Shown: positions 35,314 to 45,164, counted from the first letter of the stretch. The stretch: 64,000 nt of DNA from Azospirillum canadense (GCF_025961225.1 NZ_JAOQNG010000007.1:1190501-1254500); one strand, 5' to 3'. The notes: generated by a model from the sequence alone, not told the origin. Program-made: numbers and translations.

Positions 35314-36413
35314 CGACGTCAATAGCCCTGGTCGGTGAACCGGTTTCGGCGCTCGACACGCCGGCGCTGGTCGTCGACCTCGACATCATGGAGCGCAACC
35401 TGGCCTGGATCGCCGGGACCTGCGCGGAGCATGGCGTGGGCTGGCGGCCCCACTGCAAAAGCCACAAGTCCCCCGACATCGCCCGCCGGCAAATGGCTGC
35501 CGGCGCCATCGGCATCACCTGCGCCAAGCTGTCCGAAGCGGAGATGCTGGTGGACGCCGGCATCACCGACATCCTCGTCGCCAACCAGATCGTCGGGCCG
35601 ATCAAGATCGCGCGACTGATGGGGCTGCGTCGGCGGGCCGACGTCATAGTCGCGGTGGACGGGCCGGACAACGTCCGTGCCCTGGCCGAGGCCGCGGCGG
35701 CCGAGGGGCTGAGCCTGCGCGTTCTGATCGAGGTGGACACCGGGACGCAGCGCGCCGGTGTCCTGCCGGGCGCGCCGGTGCTCGCCTTGGCGCGGGTGGT
35801 CGCGGGCCATCCGTCCCTGCGCCTTGCCGGCGTCATGACCTGGGAGGGGCACACCACCCGCATCCCCGACCCCGAAGAAAAGCGCCGCGCCATCGGGGAG
35901 GCGGTCGGGGCGCTGGTCGCCAGCGCGGATCTCTGCCGCGCCAACGGCATCCCGATCGGGATCGTCAGCTGCGGCGGGACGGGCACCTTCGAGACGACAA
36001 CGCGCATCAAGGGCGTCACGGAAATCCAGGCCGGCGGCGGCATCTTCGGCGACGTGCGATATCGCACCCTCTACAACGTGCCGGTTGAGTACGGCCTGAC
36101 GGTCCATTCCATCGTGACCAGCCGCCCCACCGACCGGCGCGTGATCACCGACGCCGGCAAGAAGGCCATGAGCACGGACGCCGGCCTGCCGGTCCCGCTC
36201 GACCTGCCGGACATCGACAGCGTTGGCTTTTCCGCCGAGCACGCCAAGATCGAACTGCGGCAGCCCAGCGCCACGCCCGCCGTCGGCGACCGCATCCGCT
36301 TCGTCGTCGGCTACGCCGACACGACCATCCACCTCCACCAGGAGATCGTCGCGACGCGCGGCGGCCGGATCGAACAGGTCTGGCTCATCCCGCCGGACGC
36401 GCGGCTGCGCTGA
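35310..36413 (+). CDS. DSD1-like PLP enzyme (D-threonine aldolase/D-serine dehydratase family)
   Basis: A 367-residue fold-type III PLP enzyme. The Lys in WRPHCKSHKSP (about residue 50) is the expected Schiff-base Lys. The domain continues through VLIEVDTGTQRAGV, then VSCGGTGTF and QAGGGIFGD, which bind phosphate. The C-terminal metal site, H-x-C/D in characterised members, here reads GYADTTIHLHQE, with Tyr at the first ligand position. The enzyme may act on a D-hydroxy-amino acid released by the hydantoinase-like pair. It overlaps MmgE/PrpD by 4 bases. Confidence 0.85.
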   Translation: MTTSIALVGEPVSALDTPALVVDLDIMERNLAWIAGTCAEHGVGWRPHCKSHKSPDIARRQMAAGAIGITCAKLSEAEMLVDAGITDILVANQIVGPIKIARLMGLRRRADVIVAVDGPDNVRALAEAAAAEGLSLRVLIEVDTGTQRAGVLPGAPVLALARVVAGHPSLRLAGVMTWEGHTTRIPDPEEKRRAIGEAVGALVASADLCRANGIPIGIVSCGGTGTFETTTRIKGVTEIQAGGGIFGDVRYRTLYNVPVEYGLTVHSIVTSRPTDRRVITDAGKKAMSTDAGLPVPLDLPDIDSVGFSAEHAKIELRQPSATPAVGDRIRFVVGYADTTIHLHQEIVATRGGRIEQVWLIPPDARLR

Positions 36414-36445
36414 GGCGCGGCGCTCCAACGAACCTCGGGGTCACC

Positions 36446-38533
36446 ATGACACGGACATCCTACCGGCTTGGCGTCGACATCGGCGGCACGTTCACCGACG
36501 TCGTGCTGATGCGAAGCGACGGCCGGATCTTCAGCAAGAAGGTTCTCTCGACCCCGCAGGACTACAGCCAGGGGATCGAGACCGGCATTTCGGCCCTGCT
36601 GGCCGAGCTGAACGTCGATGCCGGCGACATCGCCGAGTTCGTCCACGCCACGACCGTCGCCACCAACACGATCATCGAGCGCAAGGGCTCGACGGTCGGG
36701 CTGGTCACGACCAAGGGCTTCCGCGACGTGCTGGAGATCGGGCGCTTCCGCACGCCGCGTCTCTACGACATCCACTACAAGAAGCCGGCCCCGCTGGTGG
36801 AGCGGCGGCTGCGGTTGGAGGTGATTGAGCGTGTCGGCTCCGACGGCGGCGTGCTCGTCCCGCTCGACGCGGCGGAGCTGGCCCGCGTGGCCGACCAGTT
36901 CGAGGCCGAGGGGGTGGAGGCCATCGCCGTCACCTTCATCAACTCTTACGCCAACGCGGTCCACGAGCGCCAAGCGGCCTCCTATTTGCGGGAGCGCTTC
37001 CCCGGCATCCCAGTGACGGCGTCGGTCGACCTGCTGCCGCAGCTCGGCGAGTATGAGCGCACCAGCACGACGGTGGTGAACTCCTACATCCGGCCGGTGG
37101 TGGAGCGCTACGTCTCGTCGCTGAAGACCCGGCTCGACCGGCTGGGCATCAAGGCTCCCTTGATGATCATGCAGTCGAGCGGCGGCGTCTCCCCCGGCGA
37201 GGTGGTGGCCCGCCAGCCCATCGACATCATCGAAAGCGGGCCGGCGGCCGGCGTGCTGGGCGGCCAGCGTCTCGGTACCAAGGTCGGCGTCGCCGACATG
37301 ATCGTCTTCGACATGGGCGGCACCACCGCCAAGGCGACAGTGATCGAGGACCACGCCTTCGCCCTGTGCCCGGAAACGGAGGTCGGCGGCGGTGCCGCGC
37401 TCGGCACCCGCATGATCAAGGGCGCCGGCTACCCGGTCCAGGTGCCGACCATCGACATCGCCGAGGTCGGGGCTGGCGGCGGCTCCATCGCGGCGAGCGA
37501 CGCGGCCGGCGGCCTGTTGGTCGGCCCGCGCAGCGCAGGCGCCGAGCCCGGCCCGGTCGCCTACGCCCGCGGCGGCACCGACCCGACGGTGACCGACGCC
37601 AACCTGATCCTCGGCTACCTCAACCCCAGCGCGCTGGTCAGCGGCGAGCTGAGCCTGGACATCGAGGGCGCGCGGGCGGCGCTGGCGTCGCTGGGCGAGC
37701 GGATCGGGCTGTCGACGACCGACACGGCCCACGGCATCCACGCCATCGCCGACGCCACCATGCTGCGCGCGCTGCGCGGCGTGTCGTCGGAGAAGGGGCG
37801 CGACCCGTCGCAATACACCATGGTGGCGATCGGCGGGAACGGGCCGGTGCACGCCTGCTCGCTGGCCGAGGCCGCGGGCATGACGCGCATCCTGATCCCG
37901 CCGGTCGCCGGCCTGTTCAGCGCGCTCGGCATGCTGTTCGCGGATGTGGAGCACCAGCTGGTGACCGCCTTCTACCGGCGCGTGGACGGGGTGGACCGGG
38001 CGACGCTGGACGCGGCGGTCGGCCCGATGACGGCGCGCGGCCTCGACATGCTGCGGGCGGAGGGCTACCACGACCCGGCGCAGCAGCGCACGGCGCTCTA
38101 CGCTGATTTGCGCTACATGGGCCAGACCTCGCCCCTGACCCTTCCGGTCCCAGACGGGGAGGGCGCGATGCAGGCCCTCCAGCAGGCCTTCCACGTGGAG
38201 CACCGCAACGTCTTCGGCTACGCGTCGGAGAAGGAGCCGATCCAATTCGTCGCCCTGAAGCTGGTGTGCCGTGGCGTGGCGGAGACCCCGCGCATGCCCG
38301 ACCGCATTGAGCGCGGGGCGGAGAAGACGGCGACGCGCCACACGCGCAAGGCCTTCTTCGGCGAGGCCGGCTGGGTGGAAACGCCGGTGGTGCCGCGCTC
38401 CGCCCTGGGTGCGGAGCCGATGGCCGGCCCCGTCATCGTCGAGGAATACGACACCACCATCGTCGTGCTGCCGGGCTGGGAAGCCGCCGTCGACGGCTGG
38501 AACAACGTCGTGCTGGCCCGCAAGGCTGGTTGA
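36446..38533 (+). CDS. hyuA: Hydantoinase A / oxoprolinase family subunit
   Basis: A 695-residue ATP-dependent amidohydrolase subunit with the actin-like ATPase fold. RLGVDIGGTFTDVVL (residues 7-21) is the phosphate-binding motif. HATTVATNTIIERKG, then VFDMGGTTAKATVIED and the AGGGSIAA block follow in the expected order. Proteins of this family hydrolyse hydantoins, 5-oxoproline or N-methylhydantoin, or carboxylate acetone and acetophenone, always with HyuB. The length is normal and there is no insertion. It is 12 bases upstream of hyuB. The ring substrate is not decided by sequence. Confidence 0.92.
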   Translation: MTRTSYRLGVDIGGTFTDVVLMRSDGRIFSKKVLSTPQDYSQGIETGISALLAELNVDAGDIAEFVHATTVATNTIIERKGSTVGLVTTKGFRDVLEIGRFRTPRLYDIHYKKPAPLVERRLRLEVIERVGSDGGVLVPLDAAELARVADQFEAEGVEAIAVTFINSYANAVHERQAASYLRERFPGIPVTASVDLLPQLGEYERTSTTVVNSYIRPVVERYVSSLKTRLDRLGIKAPLMIMQSSGGVSPGEVVARQPIDIIESGPAAGVLGGQRLGTKVGVADMIVFDMGGTTAKATVIEDHAFALCPETEVGGGAALGTRMIKGAGYPVQVPTIDIAEVGAGGGSIAASDAAGGLLVGPRSAGAEPGPVAYARGGTDPTVTDANLILGYLNPSALVSGELSLDIEGARAALASLGERIGLSTTDTAHGIHAIADATMLRALRGVSSEKGRDPSQYTMVAIGGNGPVHACSLAEAAGMTRILIPPVAGLFSALGMLFADVEHQLVTAFYRRVDGVDRATLDAAVGPMTARGLDMLRAEGYHDPAQQRTALYADLRYMGQTSPLTLPVPDGEGAMQALQQAFHVEHRNVFGYASEKEPIQFVALKLVCRGVAETPRMPDRIERGAEKTATRHTRKAFFGEAGWVETPVVPRSALGAEPMAGPVIVEEYDTTIVVLPGWEAAVDGWNNVVLARKAG

Positions 38534-38544
38534 GGAGGATAGAC

Positions 38545-40212
38545 ATGATCACCATCGATCCGGTCCGGCGCGAGCTTCTGAAGAACGCCCTGGTGACGAC
38601 GGCCGACAACGCGCTCGTCATGGTCACGCGCACGGCGCGCACGTCCAACGTCAAGAACAGCATGGACTTCTCCGCGGCGGTCTGCGACGGCCGTGGGCGG
38701 CTGGTCGCGCAGGGGCTGGCGGTGCCGGTCCATCTCGGCGTCGTCATGCCGGCGCTGGAGGCCTGCCTGGAGCATTTCGGCGACGACATCCAGGACGGCG
38801 ACGTGCTGGCCAGCAACGATCCCTATTCCGGCTGCAGCCACCTGAACGACATCTTCACCTTCAAGCCGGTCTATGTGGACGGCAAGCGCGTCGCCATCGT
38901 CAGCCTGATCCTGCACCACTCCGACCTCGGCGGGCGCGTGCCCGGCGGCAACGCCGCCGACAGCATGGAGATTTTCGAGGAAGGGCTGCGCATCCCGCCC
39001 GTGAAGATCGTCGAGAAGGGTGAAGTCAACAGCACCTTGATGCGCATCATCGAGTTCAACACCCGCGTGCCGGAACGGGTGATGGGCGACGTGCACGCCC
39101 AGCTCGCCGCCCTCGACCAAGCTGCGGCGGAGGTCGCCAAGCTGGCCCGCGCGTGGCAGCCGGCGGTGCTGGAGGCCTATCTCGACGACCTCATCGACTA
39201 CGCGGAGACGCTGACCCGCGCCGACCTGGAGGCGCTGCCCGACGGCACGGTCGAGTTCGAGGAGTGGAACGACGACGACGGCGTCGGCAACGGGCCGATC
39301 CGCATCCACCTGAAGCTGACCAAGGCGGGCAGCACCATCGAGGCGGACTTCAGCGCCACCGACGATGACAAGGGCGGTGCCGTCCACTGCAACCGCGCCT
39401 TCACGGTGTCCTGCACCTATGCGGCGATCCGCACCGTGCTCGGCGCCGCCATCCCGAACAACGCCGGGCTCTACCGCCCGATCACCGTGAAGACGCGGCC
39501 CGGCACCTTCGTGGATGTTCGCTACCCAGCGGCCGTGGGGTCGCGCGGGCAGGTGGGCTTCCGCCTGCGCTCCATCGTTCTGGGGGCGCTGGCGCTGCTG
39601 CTGCCCGGGCGCTTGCCGGCCTGCGCCGGCGGGTCGGAGTTCGCCATCGCCGCGTCCGGCCAGGACGAGGCCGGGCGGCGTTTCCTGCATCTGGAGTTCC
39701 ACAACAACACCGGCCTCGGCGGCGGCCCGGACTCCGACGGGCAGGACGCAGGGCCCTACTGCATCGGCAACCTCGCCAACGTTCCGGTCGAGCTGATCGA
39801 GGCGGAACATCCCATCCGCATCGAGGAGTACGGCTTCCTGCCGGACACCGGCGGTCCCGGCCGCTACCGCGGCGCGCTCGGTCTCGTGCGCCAGTACCGC
39901 CTGCTGGTCGACGACGTGCAGGTCCAGGTGCGCTCCGACCGGTTCAAGTCGCAGCCCTGGGGCCTGTTCGGCGGTGGTGGCGGTGCCGGGGCCATGTCGA
40001 TCCTCAACCCCGGTGGTGCCGGCGAGGAGATGCTGCCGTCCAAGTTCACGCGCCGCTTCCGCAAGGGCGACGTGCTGCGCTTCGAGATGGCCGGGGCCGG
40101 CGGCTACGGCGATCCGGCGGCGCGGGACCGTACGGCCATTGATGAGGACCGGCGGCAGGGGAAGGTCACGGACGCCCACATCCAGGCGTGCTACCCGGAC
40201 CACGGGGCGTAG
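38545..40212 (+). CDS. hyuB: Hydantoinase B family subunit
   Basis: A 555-residue HyuB-type subunit. The start at 38545 has GAGGAGGAT in front. The family blocks are SNVKNSMDFSAAVCDGRGRL, then GDVLASNDPYSGCSHLND (conserved Asp-Pro-Tyr) and DTGGPGRYRGALGLVRQYR. The C-terminal AGAGGYGDPAARD is typical. HyuB pairs with HyuA to form the ATP-dependent hydrolase. It is followed by a strong hairpin at 40230-40266. Confidence 0.93.
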   Translation: MITIDPVRRELLKNALVTTADNALVMVTRTARTSNVKNSMDFSAAVCDGRGRLVAQGLAVPVHLGVVMPALEACLEHFGDDIQDGDVLASNDPYSGCSHLNDIFTFKPVYVDGKRVAIVSLILHHSDLGGRVPGGNAADSMEIFEEGLRIPPVKIVEKGEVNSTLMRIIEFNTRVPERVMGDVHAQLAALDQAAAEVAKLARAWQPAVLEAYLDDLIDYAETLTRADLEALPDGTVEFEEWNDDDGVGNGPIRIHLKLTKAGSTIEADFSATDDDKGGAVHCNRAFTVSCTYAAIRTVLGAAIPNNAGLYRPITVKTRPGTFVDVRYPAAVGSRGQVGFRLRSIVLGALALLLPGRLPACAGGSEFAIAASGQDEAGRRFLHLEFHNNTGLGGGPDSDGQDAGPYCIGNLANVPVELIEAEHPIRIEEYGFLPDTGGPGRYRGALGLVRQYRLLVDDVQVQVRSDRFKSQPWGLFGGGGGAGAMSILNPGGAGEEMLPSKFTRRFRKGDVLRFEMAGAGGYGDPAARDRTAIDEDRRQGKVTDAHIQACYPDHGA

Positions 40213-40226
40213 CGACGCGCACCGTC

Positions 40227-40269
40227 ATGCCGAAGGCGTTTGATGGAAGCCATCAAACGCCTTCGGTAT
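40227..40269 (+). terminator. Perfect 17-bp hairpin after hyuB
   Basis: CCGAAGGCGTTTGATGG (40230-40246) pairs perfectly with CCATCAAACGCCTTCGG (40250-40266) around a 3-base loop, extendable by three weaker pairs. No T-run follows, so it may be a weak or Rho-assisted terminator, an RNA-stability element, or the scar of a rearrangement. It lies immediately before the truncated aldehyde dehydrogenase. Confidence 0.6.
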
Positions 40270-40337
40270 CACAGACCGAGGCGGTCCATAATCCGTCCAT
40301 GCTGGACCACGGACCAGACGGCGAGTGGCCAGACCGA

Positions 40338-41556
40338 CCTAATCGCCGCCAACACGGAGGAACTCGCCCTCCTAGAGACGCTCGACATGGGCAAGCCGAT
40401 CCGGGACAGCCTCGCGGTCGACCTGCCGCTGTCGGCGCAGTGCATCGACTGGTACGCCGAGGCGATCGACAAGCTCTACGACGAGATCGCGCCGACCGCC
40501 TCCACCGCGGTGTCGCTGATCCGCCGCGAACCGTTGGGCGTCGTCGCCGCGGTCGTGCCGTGGAACTTCCCGCTGCTCATGGCGGCTTGGAAGCTCGGCC
40601 CGATCCTGGCCGCCGGCAATTCGGTGATCCTGAAGCCGGCCGAACAGTCTCCGCTCACCGCCATCAAGCTCGGCGAACTGGCCGTGCGGGCGGGCATCCC
40701 GGATGGGGTGTTCAACGTGCTGCCCGGCTTCGGCGAGACCGCCGGACGCGCGCTTGGCCTGCACATGGACGTCGACGCGGTCGCCTTCACCGGCTCCACC
40801 GAGGTCGGGAAATACTTCCTCCAGTATTCCGGCCAGTCGAACATGAAGCGGGTCGGCCTGGAATGCGGCGGCAAGAGCCCGAACATCATCCTGGCCGACG
40901 CGCCGGACCTCGACGCCGCGGCGACGGCCGCCGCCTGGGGCATCTTCTACAACCAGGGCGAGGTCTGCAACGCCGGCTCCCGCCTGATCGTGGAGCGCAG
41001 CGTCAAGGACGAGGTCGTCGAGAAGGTCGTCGCGGTCGGCGGCGCCATCAAAGTCGGCGATCCGCTCGACCCGGCGACCGGGATGGGCGCCATGGTCGAC
41101 GGCCGGCAGACCGAGCGCGTCCTGGAGTACATCGCGAAGGGCAAGGCGGAGGGCGCCACGCTCCGGCTCGGCGGCGGCCGCATCGCGTCGGAGGGCTGCT
41201 TCATCGAGGCGACCCTGTTCGATGACGTGACCAGCGGCATGACCATCGCCCGCGAGGAGATTTTCGGCCCTGTCCTGGCGACCATCGCCGCGGCCGACGT
41301 CGACGAGGCGATCCGCATCGGCAACGACACCAGCTACGGCCTCGCCGCGGCGGTGTGGACCCGCGACATCAACACGGCCTTCAAGGCCTCCTCGGCGCTG
41401 CGGGCCGGCGTCGTCTGGGTGAACTGCTTCGACCACGGCGACATCTCCTCGCCGTTCGGCGGCTTCAAGCAGTCCGGCTTCGGGCGGGACAAGTCGCTGC
41501 ACGCCTTGGAGAAGCACACCGAGCTGAAGGCGACCTGGATCCATCTCGGCAAGTGA
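40338..41556 (+). pseudogene. Aldehyde dehydrogenase lacking its N-terminus
   Basis: The frame is a NAD(P)-dependent aldehyde dehydrogenase from DLIAANTEELALLETLDMGK onward. The catalytic Glu is in LECGGKSPN and the nucleophile Cys in NQGEVCNAGSRL. VVPWNFPLLMAAWKLGPILA and AFTGSTEVGKYF are intact, as is the C-terminal PFGGFKQSGFGRDKSLHALE. About 60 residues normally found at the N-terminus are missing and the sequence before 40338 is unrelated. Upstream ATG 40243 gives an odd in-frame extension; ATG 40387 gives a shorter product. Loss of the N-terminal strands may disturb the cofactor domain or the oligomer, so activity is uncertain. Confidence 0.8.
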
Positions 41557-41566
41557 GGGGGCGACC

Positions 41567-42478
41567 GTGCCAGACCTGATGTTCAGCGGACTCATCCCGG
41601 CCTTCCCGACGCCGCTGCGCGCCGACGGCACGCTCGACGAGGCCGGGCTGGAGCGGATCGTCGCCTACCAGATCGACCGCGGTGCCTCGGGCCTTGTACC
41701 GCTCGGCGGCACGGGGGAGGCGACCTCCTTCGACCTCGCGACCAGCCGGCGGATCATGGAGGTCACCGTTTCCGTCGCCGGCGGGCGCGTGCCGGTGGTC
41801 GGCGGCGTGCTTGCCCCCGGCTTCGGCGGCGCGGTGGAGATCGGGCGGATGTGCCGTCAGGCCAGCGCCGATGGCCTGATGGTCATCCCGCCCTTCTACG
41901 TGCGAACCGATCAGGAGGGCATATTGCGCTATTTCCGCGCGCTCGCCCCCGAACTCGGGCTGCCGATCCTCTATTACGACAACCCGTTCCGCAGCCACAT
42001 CGTCACCGCGCCGAAGACGATCGCGCGGATGGCGGACGAGCGCTTGATCGTCGGCATGAAGGCGTCGAACACCGATCTCTATCACCTCGATCGCCTGTCG
42101 AAGCTGGTCGACGATGCTTTCTGCCTGCTGAGCGGCCAGGACACACTGTTCGTCCAGCAGGTCATCCTTGGCGCCAAGGGGGGCGTGCTGACCTCGGCGG
42201 CGCTGCTGCCCGGGCATTGGGCGAAGGTTCAGGCGCTTGCCGAAAGCGGCCGCGTGGCGGAGGCGTTGGCGGCCCAGGCCCAGCTCAAACCCCTGATGGA
42301 CGCGCTGTTCGCCGAACAATTTCCGGAAGCGGTCCGGCGGGCCTTCGCCATGATCGGCCTGCCGATCGGACGGTCGCTTCCCCCCGTCGGCAGCCTCTCC
42401 GAGGTCGCTGAGGCAAAGCTCGTCGCCGCGGTCGAAGCGCTGATCACCGCCGGCACGCTGGCGCGCGTCGGCTCTTAA
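41567..42478 (+). CDS. DapA/N-acetylneuraminate lyase family aldolase or dehydratase
   Basis: A 303-residue class I aldolase-type TIM barrel. The phosphate/carboxylate motif is PLGGTGEATSF (about residues 45-55), the Tyr is in LPILYYDNPF (about 133) and the Schiff-base Lys in LIVGMKASNTDLY (about 161). The start is GTG 41567 with GAGGGGGC upstream; ATG 41579 is an alternative. It begins 10 bases after the aldehyde dehydrogenase. Such pairs often convert 4-hydroxy-2-oxo acids or dehydrate sugar acids to an aldehyde that the dehydrogenase oxidises. The real substrate is unknown. Confidence 0.88.
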   Translation: MPDLMFSGLIPAFPTPLRADGTLDEAGLERIVAYQIDRGASGLVPLGGTGEATSFDLATSRRIMEVTVSVAGGRVPVVGGVLAPGFGGAVEIGRMCRQASADGLMVIPPFYVRTDQEGILRYFRALAPELGLPILYYDNPFRSHIVTAPKTIARMADERLIVGMKASNTDLYHLDRLSKLVDDAFCLLSGQDTLFVQQVILGAKGGVLTSAALLPGHWAKVQALAESGRVAEALAAQAQLKPLMDALFAEQFPEAVRRAFAMIGLPIGRSLPPVGSLSEVAEAKLVAAVEALITAGTLARVGS

Positions 42479-42507
42479 ACCGAAAGCCGCACGTTCGATA
42501 CACCACG

Positions 42508-44001
42508 CTACCCCGCGCGTGGCGGCCGAAGGTCGATGGTGGTCGGCAGCCGGTCCAGCAGCAGGTGGCGTTGGACTTTCTGCGTCGCGGTCTTGGGAAT
42601 GTCGGGGCGCGTTTCCACGAAGCGGGGAAGCATGAAGTCCGGAACGCGACCCTCAAGGACGCTCAGGACGCCGCGGGGGTCGAAATCCGCCCGGCAGACG
42701 ATCACCGCCTTGATCTCCTCGCCCATGATGTCGTCCGGGACGCCGACCACCGCGCAGTCCTGGATGGCCGGGTGCTTCAGCAGGGCAAGCTCGATCTCCG
42801 CCGGGGCGATCATCTCGCCGCCGCGGCGGATCAGTTCCTTCATCCGTCCGTCGAAGTGCAGGAAGCCGTCGTCGTCGAACTGGCCGCGGTCGCCGGTGTG
42901 CAGCCACAGATTCCGGGTCGCCGCGACCGTCGCCTCCGGCTTCTTCCAATAGCCGTCGAACATCAGGCCGGGACGGCCGGGGCGCACGACGATCTCGCCC
43001 TTGCGGCCGGGCGGCAGCGGGTTGTCGTCGGCATCCACCACCCGCACCTCGGTGTCGGGGCGCGGTGCGCCGACGGATCCAAAGCGCGAGGCGGCGGCCG
43101 TGTTCATGGTCACCCAGCCGCCGGTTTCCGTCATGCCGTAGAGTTCACGGACGGCGATGCCCAGCAGGGCCTCGATCTCCCGCCAGACGGCCGGCGGCGC
43201 TCCACCGCCGACCGCCCAACGCAGCGGATGGTCGCGGTCGGGCTCCGCAAGGCGCTTCGTCAGGATGCTCAGCACCGTGCCGACGTAGGTGAAGCCGGTC
43301 GCGCCGTAGCGGCGCGCGTCGTCCAGCAGGCGCGAGGCCGAAAAGCGCGGCAACAGGGCCAGCGCGGCCCCCGCGTGCAGGCAGGACATCACCCCGTACA
43401 TCTGCGGATTGGCGTGGAACAGCGGCAGGAACACCAGGATGCGATCGGCCTCGCTGAGATCCAGGGCCGCCGCCATGTGCGCGCCGGCCAACTCGTAGCA
43501 GGTGTTCGGGATCACGGCCCCCTTGGGCAGTCCGGTCGTGCCGGACGTGTAGAGGATGGCGTTCGCCGTCGCGCCGGCCAGGGCTAGTCGCTGCCGCACC
43601 GGACGCTCCGTCCCGGCATCGGCTTCGAAGCTTTCGTCCATCACGATCAGGGGCGGCCCGCGGTCGGGAAGGCCGGCCACAAAGGCGTCCTCCGTAATCA
43701 GTAGGGAGGCTTCGCTCTGCTCCAGCAGGTAGCGCAGGCCGTCGCCGACCATCGCCGTGTTGATCGGCACCGTGATGGCGCCCAACTCCGACAGGGCGAA
43801 CCAGGCGACCAGGAAGCCGGGCCGGTTGCCGACCAGCATCGCCACCGTCTGTCCGGCCTGGATGCCGTGCCCAGCAAGACGCTCCACGGCGGCGTCCACC
43901 AGCGCGGCCATGGCGCCGTAGGTGATGGTCTGCTCGCCGAACAGCAGGAAGGGGCGGTCTGGCGCAAGGGCGGCCCGGGCGTAGAGGGCGTCGGCGATCA
44001 C
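42508..44001 (-). CDS. Acyl-CoA synthetase (AMP-forming)
   Basis: A 497-residue class I adenylate-forming enzyme. Motifs: AILYTSGTTGLPKGAV (P-loop, about residue 155), YGMTETGGW, HTGDRGQFDDDGFLHFDGR with KELIRRGGEMIAPAEIE, and the C-terminal catalytic Lys in IPKTATQKVQRH. It makes an acyl-CoA from a carboxylic acid, ATP and CoA. The GTG start at 44001 overlaps the stop of the acyl-CoA dehydrogenase by 4 bases, so they are co-translated. The closest general type is the CaiC/FadD13-like group; the acid is unknown. Confidence 0.9.
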   Translation of the reverse strand: MIADALYARAALAPDRPFLLFGEQTITYGAMAALVDAAVERLAGHGIQAGQTVAMLVGNRPGFLVAWFALSELGAITVPINTAMVGDGLRYLLEQSEASLLITEDAFVAGLPDRGPPLIVMDESFEADAGTERPVRQRLALAGATANAILYTSGTTGLPKGAVIPNTCYELAGAHMAAALDLSEADRILVFLPLFHANPQMYGVMSCLHAGAALALLPRFSASRLLDDARRYGATGFTYVGTVLSILTKRLAEPDRDHPLRWAVGGGAPPAVWREIEALLGIAVRELYGMTETGGWVTMNTAAASRFGSVGAPRPDTEVRVVDADDNPLPPGRKGEIVVRPGRPGLMFDGYWKKPEATVAATRNLWLHTGDRGQFDDDGFLHFDGRMKELIRRGGEMIAPAEIELALLKHPAIQDCAVVGVPDDIMGEEIKAVIVCRADFDPRGVLSVLEGRVPDFMLPRFVETRPDIPKTATQKVQRHLLLDRLPTTIDLRPPRAG

Positions 44002-45164
44002 GGGCGGTTCTCCCCTGCTTCCGCTCTGGTCTCGGCCGCGTGCTGCTGCAAGCGCTTGGCGATCGTGTTCTTGAGGATCTCCGACGAGCCGCCGGCGATT
44101 TCGTAAGCCTTGGCGTCGCGCAGGTAGCGGCCGAAGCGCGCCGACTCCATGACGCCGTAGGCGCCGCAGATCTGAACGGCGCGGGCAGCGGTGTCGGTCG
44201 CGACCCGGCTGGCCAGCAGCTTGGCCTCGCTGCCGAAACGGGCGATGTCGGTGTGGCTGTCCAGCGCGCGGGCGGCGGCGTAGGTCAGCAGGCGCGCCGC
44301 GTCGATCTCCGCCAGCATGTCGGCGAAGTACCATTGAATTCCCTGGAAATCCAGGATCCGCCGGTCGAAGGCGGTGCGGCCGGCGGCGAAGGCCAGCGCG
44401 CCGTCGAACGCGGCGCGGGCGATGCCGAGGCTGATGGCGGCGGCCATGGTGCGCGAATAGTCGAGCGTCGTGACCGCTTGGCGCACGCCCTTGCCCTCGA
44501 CCCCGATCAGGTGGTCCAGGGGCAGCGCGACACGGTCCAGCACCAGATCCACGTGCGGGCCGTTGCGCAGTCCGAAGGTCGCGGCGTTCGGTCCCCCCTC
44601 GGTCGACACACCCTCCATCCCCTGGCGCACGAAGAAGGATGACACCCCGACCGGCGTTTCCGCCAGGATCACATAGGCCTCCGCCGCGGAGCCGGAGGTG
44701 ATGAAGGACTTGCGCCCCGTCAGCACCCAGCGGTCGCCCTCCAGCACCGCCTTCGTGTCCAGGCTGCGGATGTCGCTGCCGTGGTTGGCTTCGGTCAGGG
44801 CGTAGGAGGTGATCAGCCCCCGGCCGAACTCCGGCAGGACGTCACGCTTGAGGCTGTCCGCCCCGAAAATCCGGATGATCGTCTGCGCCTGGAGAATGGT
44901 GATCAGGCTGATTCCGACGGCGGCGCTGGCGTAGGAGGCTTCCTCGAACAGGGCGGCGCAGTGGGCGAACCCCAGTCCCCGGCCGCCATGCTCCAACGGC
45001 AGGGTCAGGCTGGTGTAGCCGTCGCGCGCCAACGCCTTGATCGCCGCGACGGGGTAGACGTCGTCGCGGTCGATGGCGTCGGCCTGCGGCTCCACATGCT
45101 CCGCAACGGCGCGCCGCAGCGGGTCCAGAAAGTCAGGGTCAACCAGATCGGTCCACAAAGCCAT
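43998..45164 (-). CDS. Acyl-CoA dehydrogenase
   Basis: A 388-residue FAD enzyme. YALTEANHGSDIRSLDTKA and WVLTGRKSFITSGSAAEAYV form the flavin and substrate loops. GAYGVMESARFGRYLRDAKA then YEIAGGSSEILKNTIAKRL is the C-terminal block, where the Glu of YEIAGG is the expected base. The start at 45164 has GGAGGAAGCGG upstream. With the ligase it would introduce a 2,3-double bond in an acyl-CoA. It is divergent from the PhyH gene. Confidence 0.92.
   Translation of the reverse strand: MALWTDLVDPDFLDPLRRAVAEHVEPQADAIDRDDVYPVAAIKALARDGYTSLTLPLEHGGRGLGFAHCAALFEEASYASAAVGISLITILQAQTIIRIFGADSLKRDVLPEFGRGLITSYALTEANHGSDIRSLDTKAVLEGDRWVLTGRKSFITSGSAAEAYVILAETPVGVSSFFVRQGMEGVSTEGGPNAATFGLRNGPHVDLVLDRVALPLDHLIGVEGKGVRQAVTTLDYSRTMAAAISLGIARAAFDGALAFAAGRTAFDRRILDFQGIQWYFADMLAEIDAARLLTYAAARALDSHTDIARFGSEAKLLASRVATDTAARAVQICGAYGVMESARFGRYLRDAKAYEIAGGSSEILKNTIAKRLQQHAAETRAEAGENRP

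Noticed and set aside
36311..40203. Very long minus-strand frames (over 660 codons) antisense to hyuA and hyuB
   Set aside because: These are His/Asp/Arg-rich shadow frames caused by high G+C at third codon positions; the plus-strand genes show complete family motifs.
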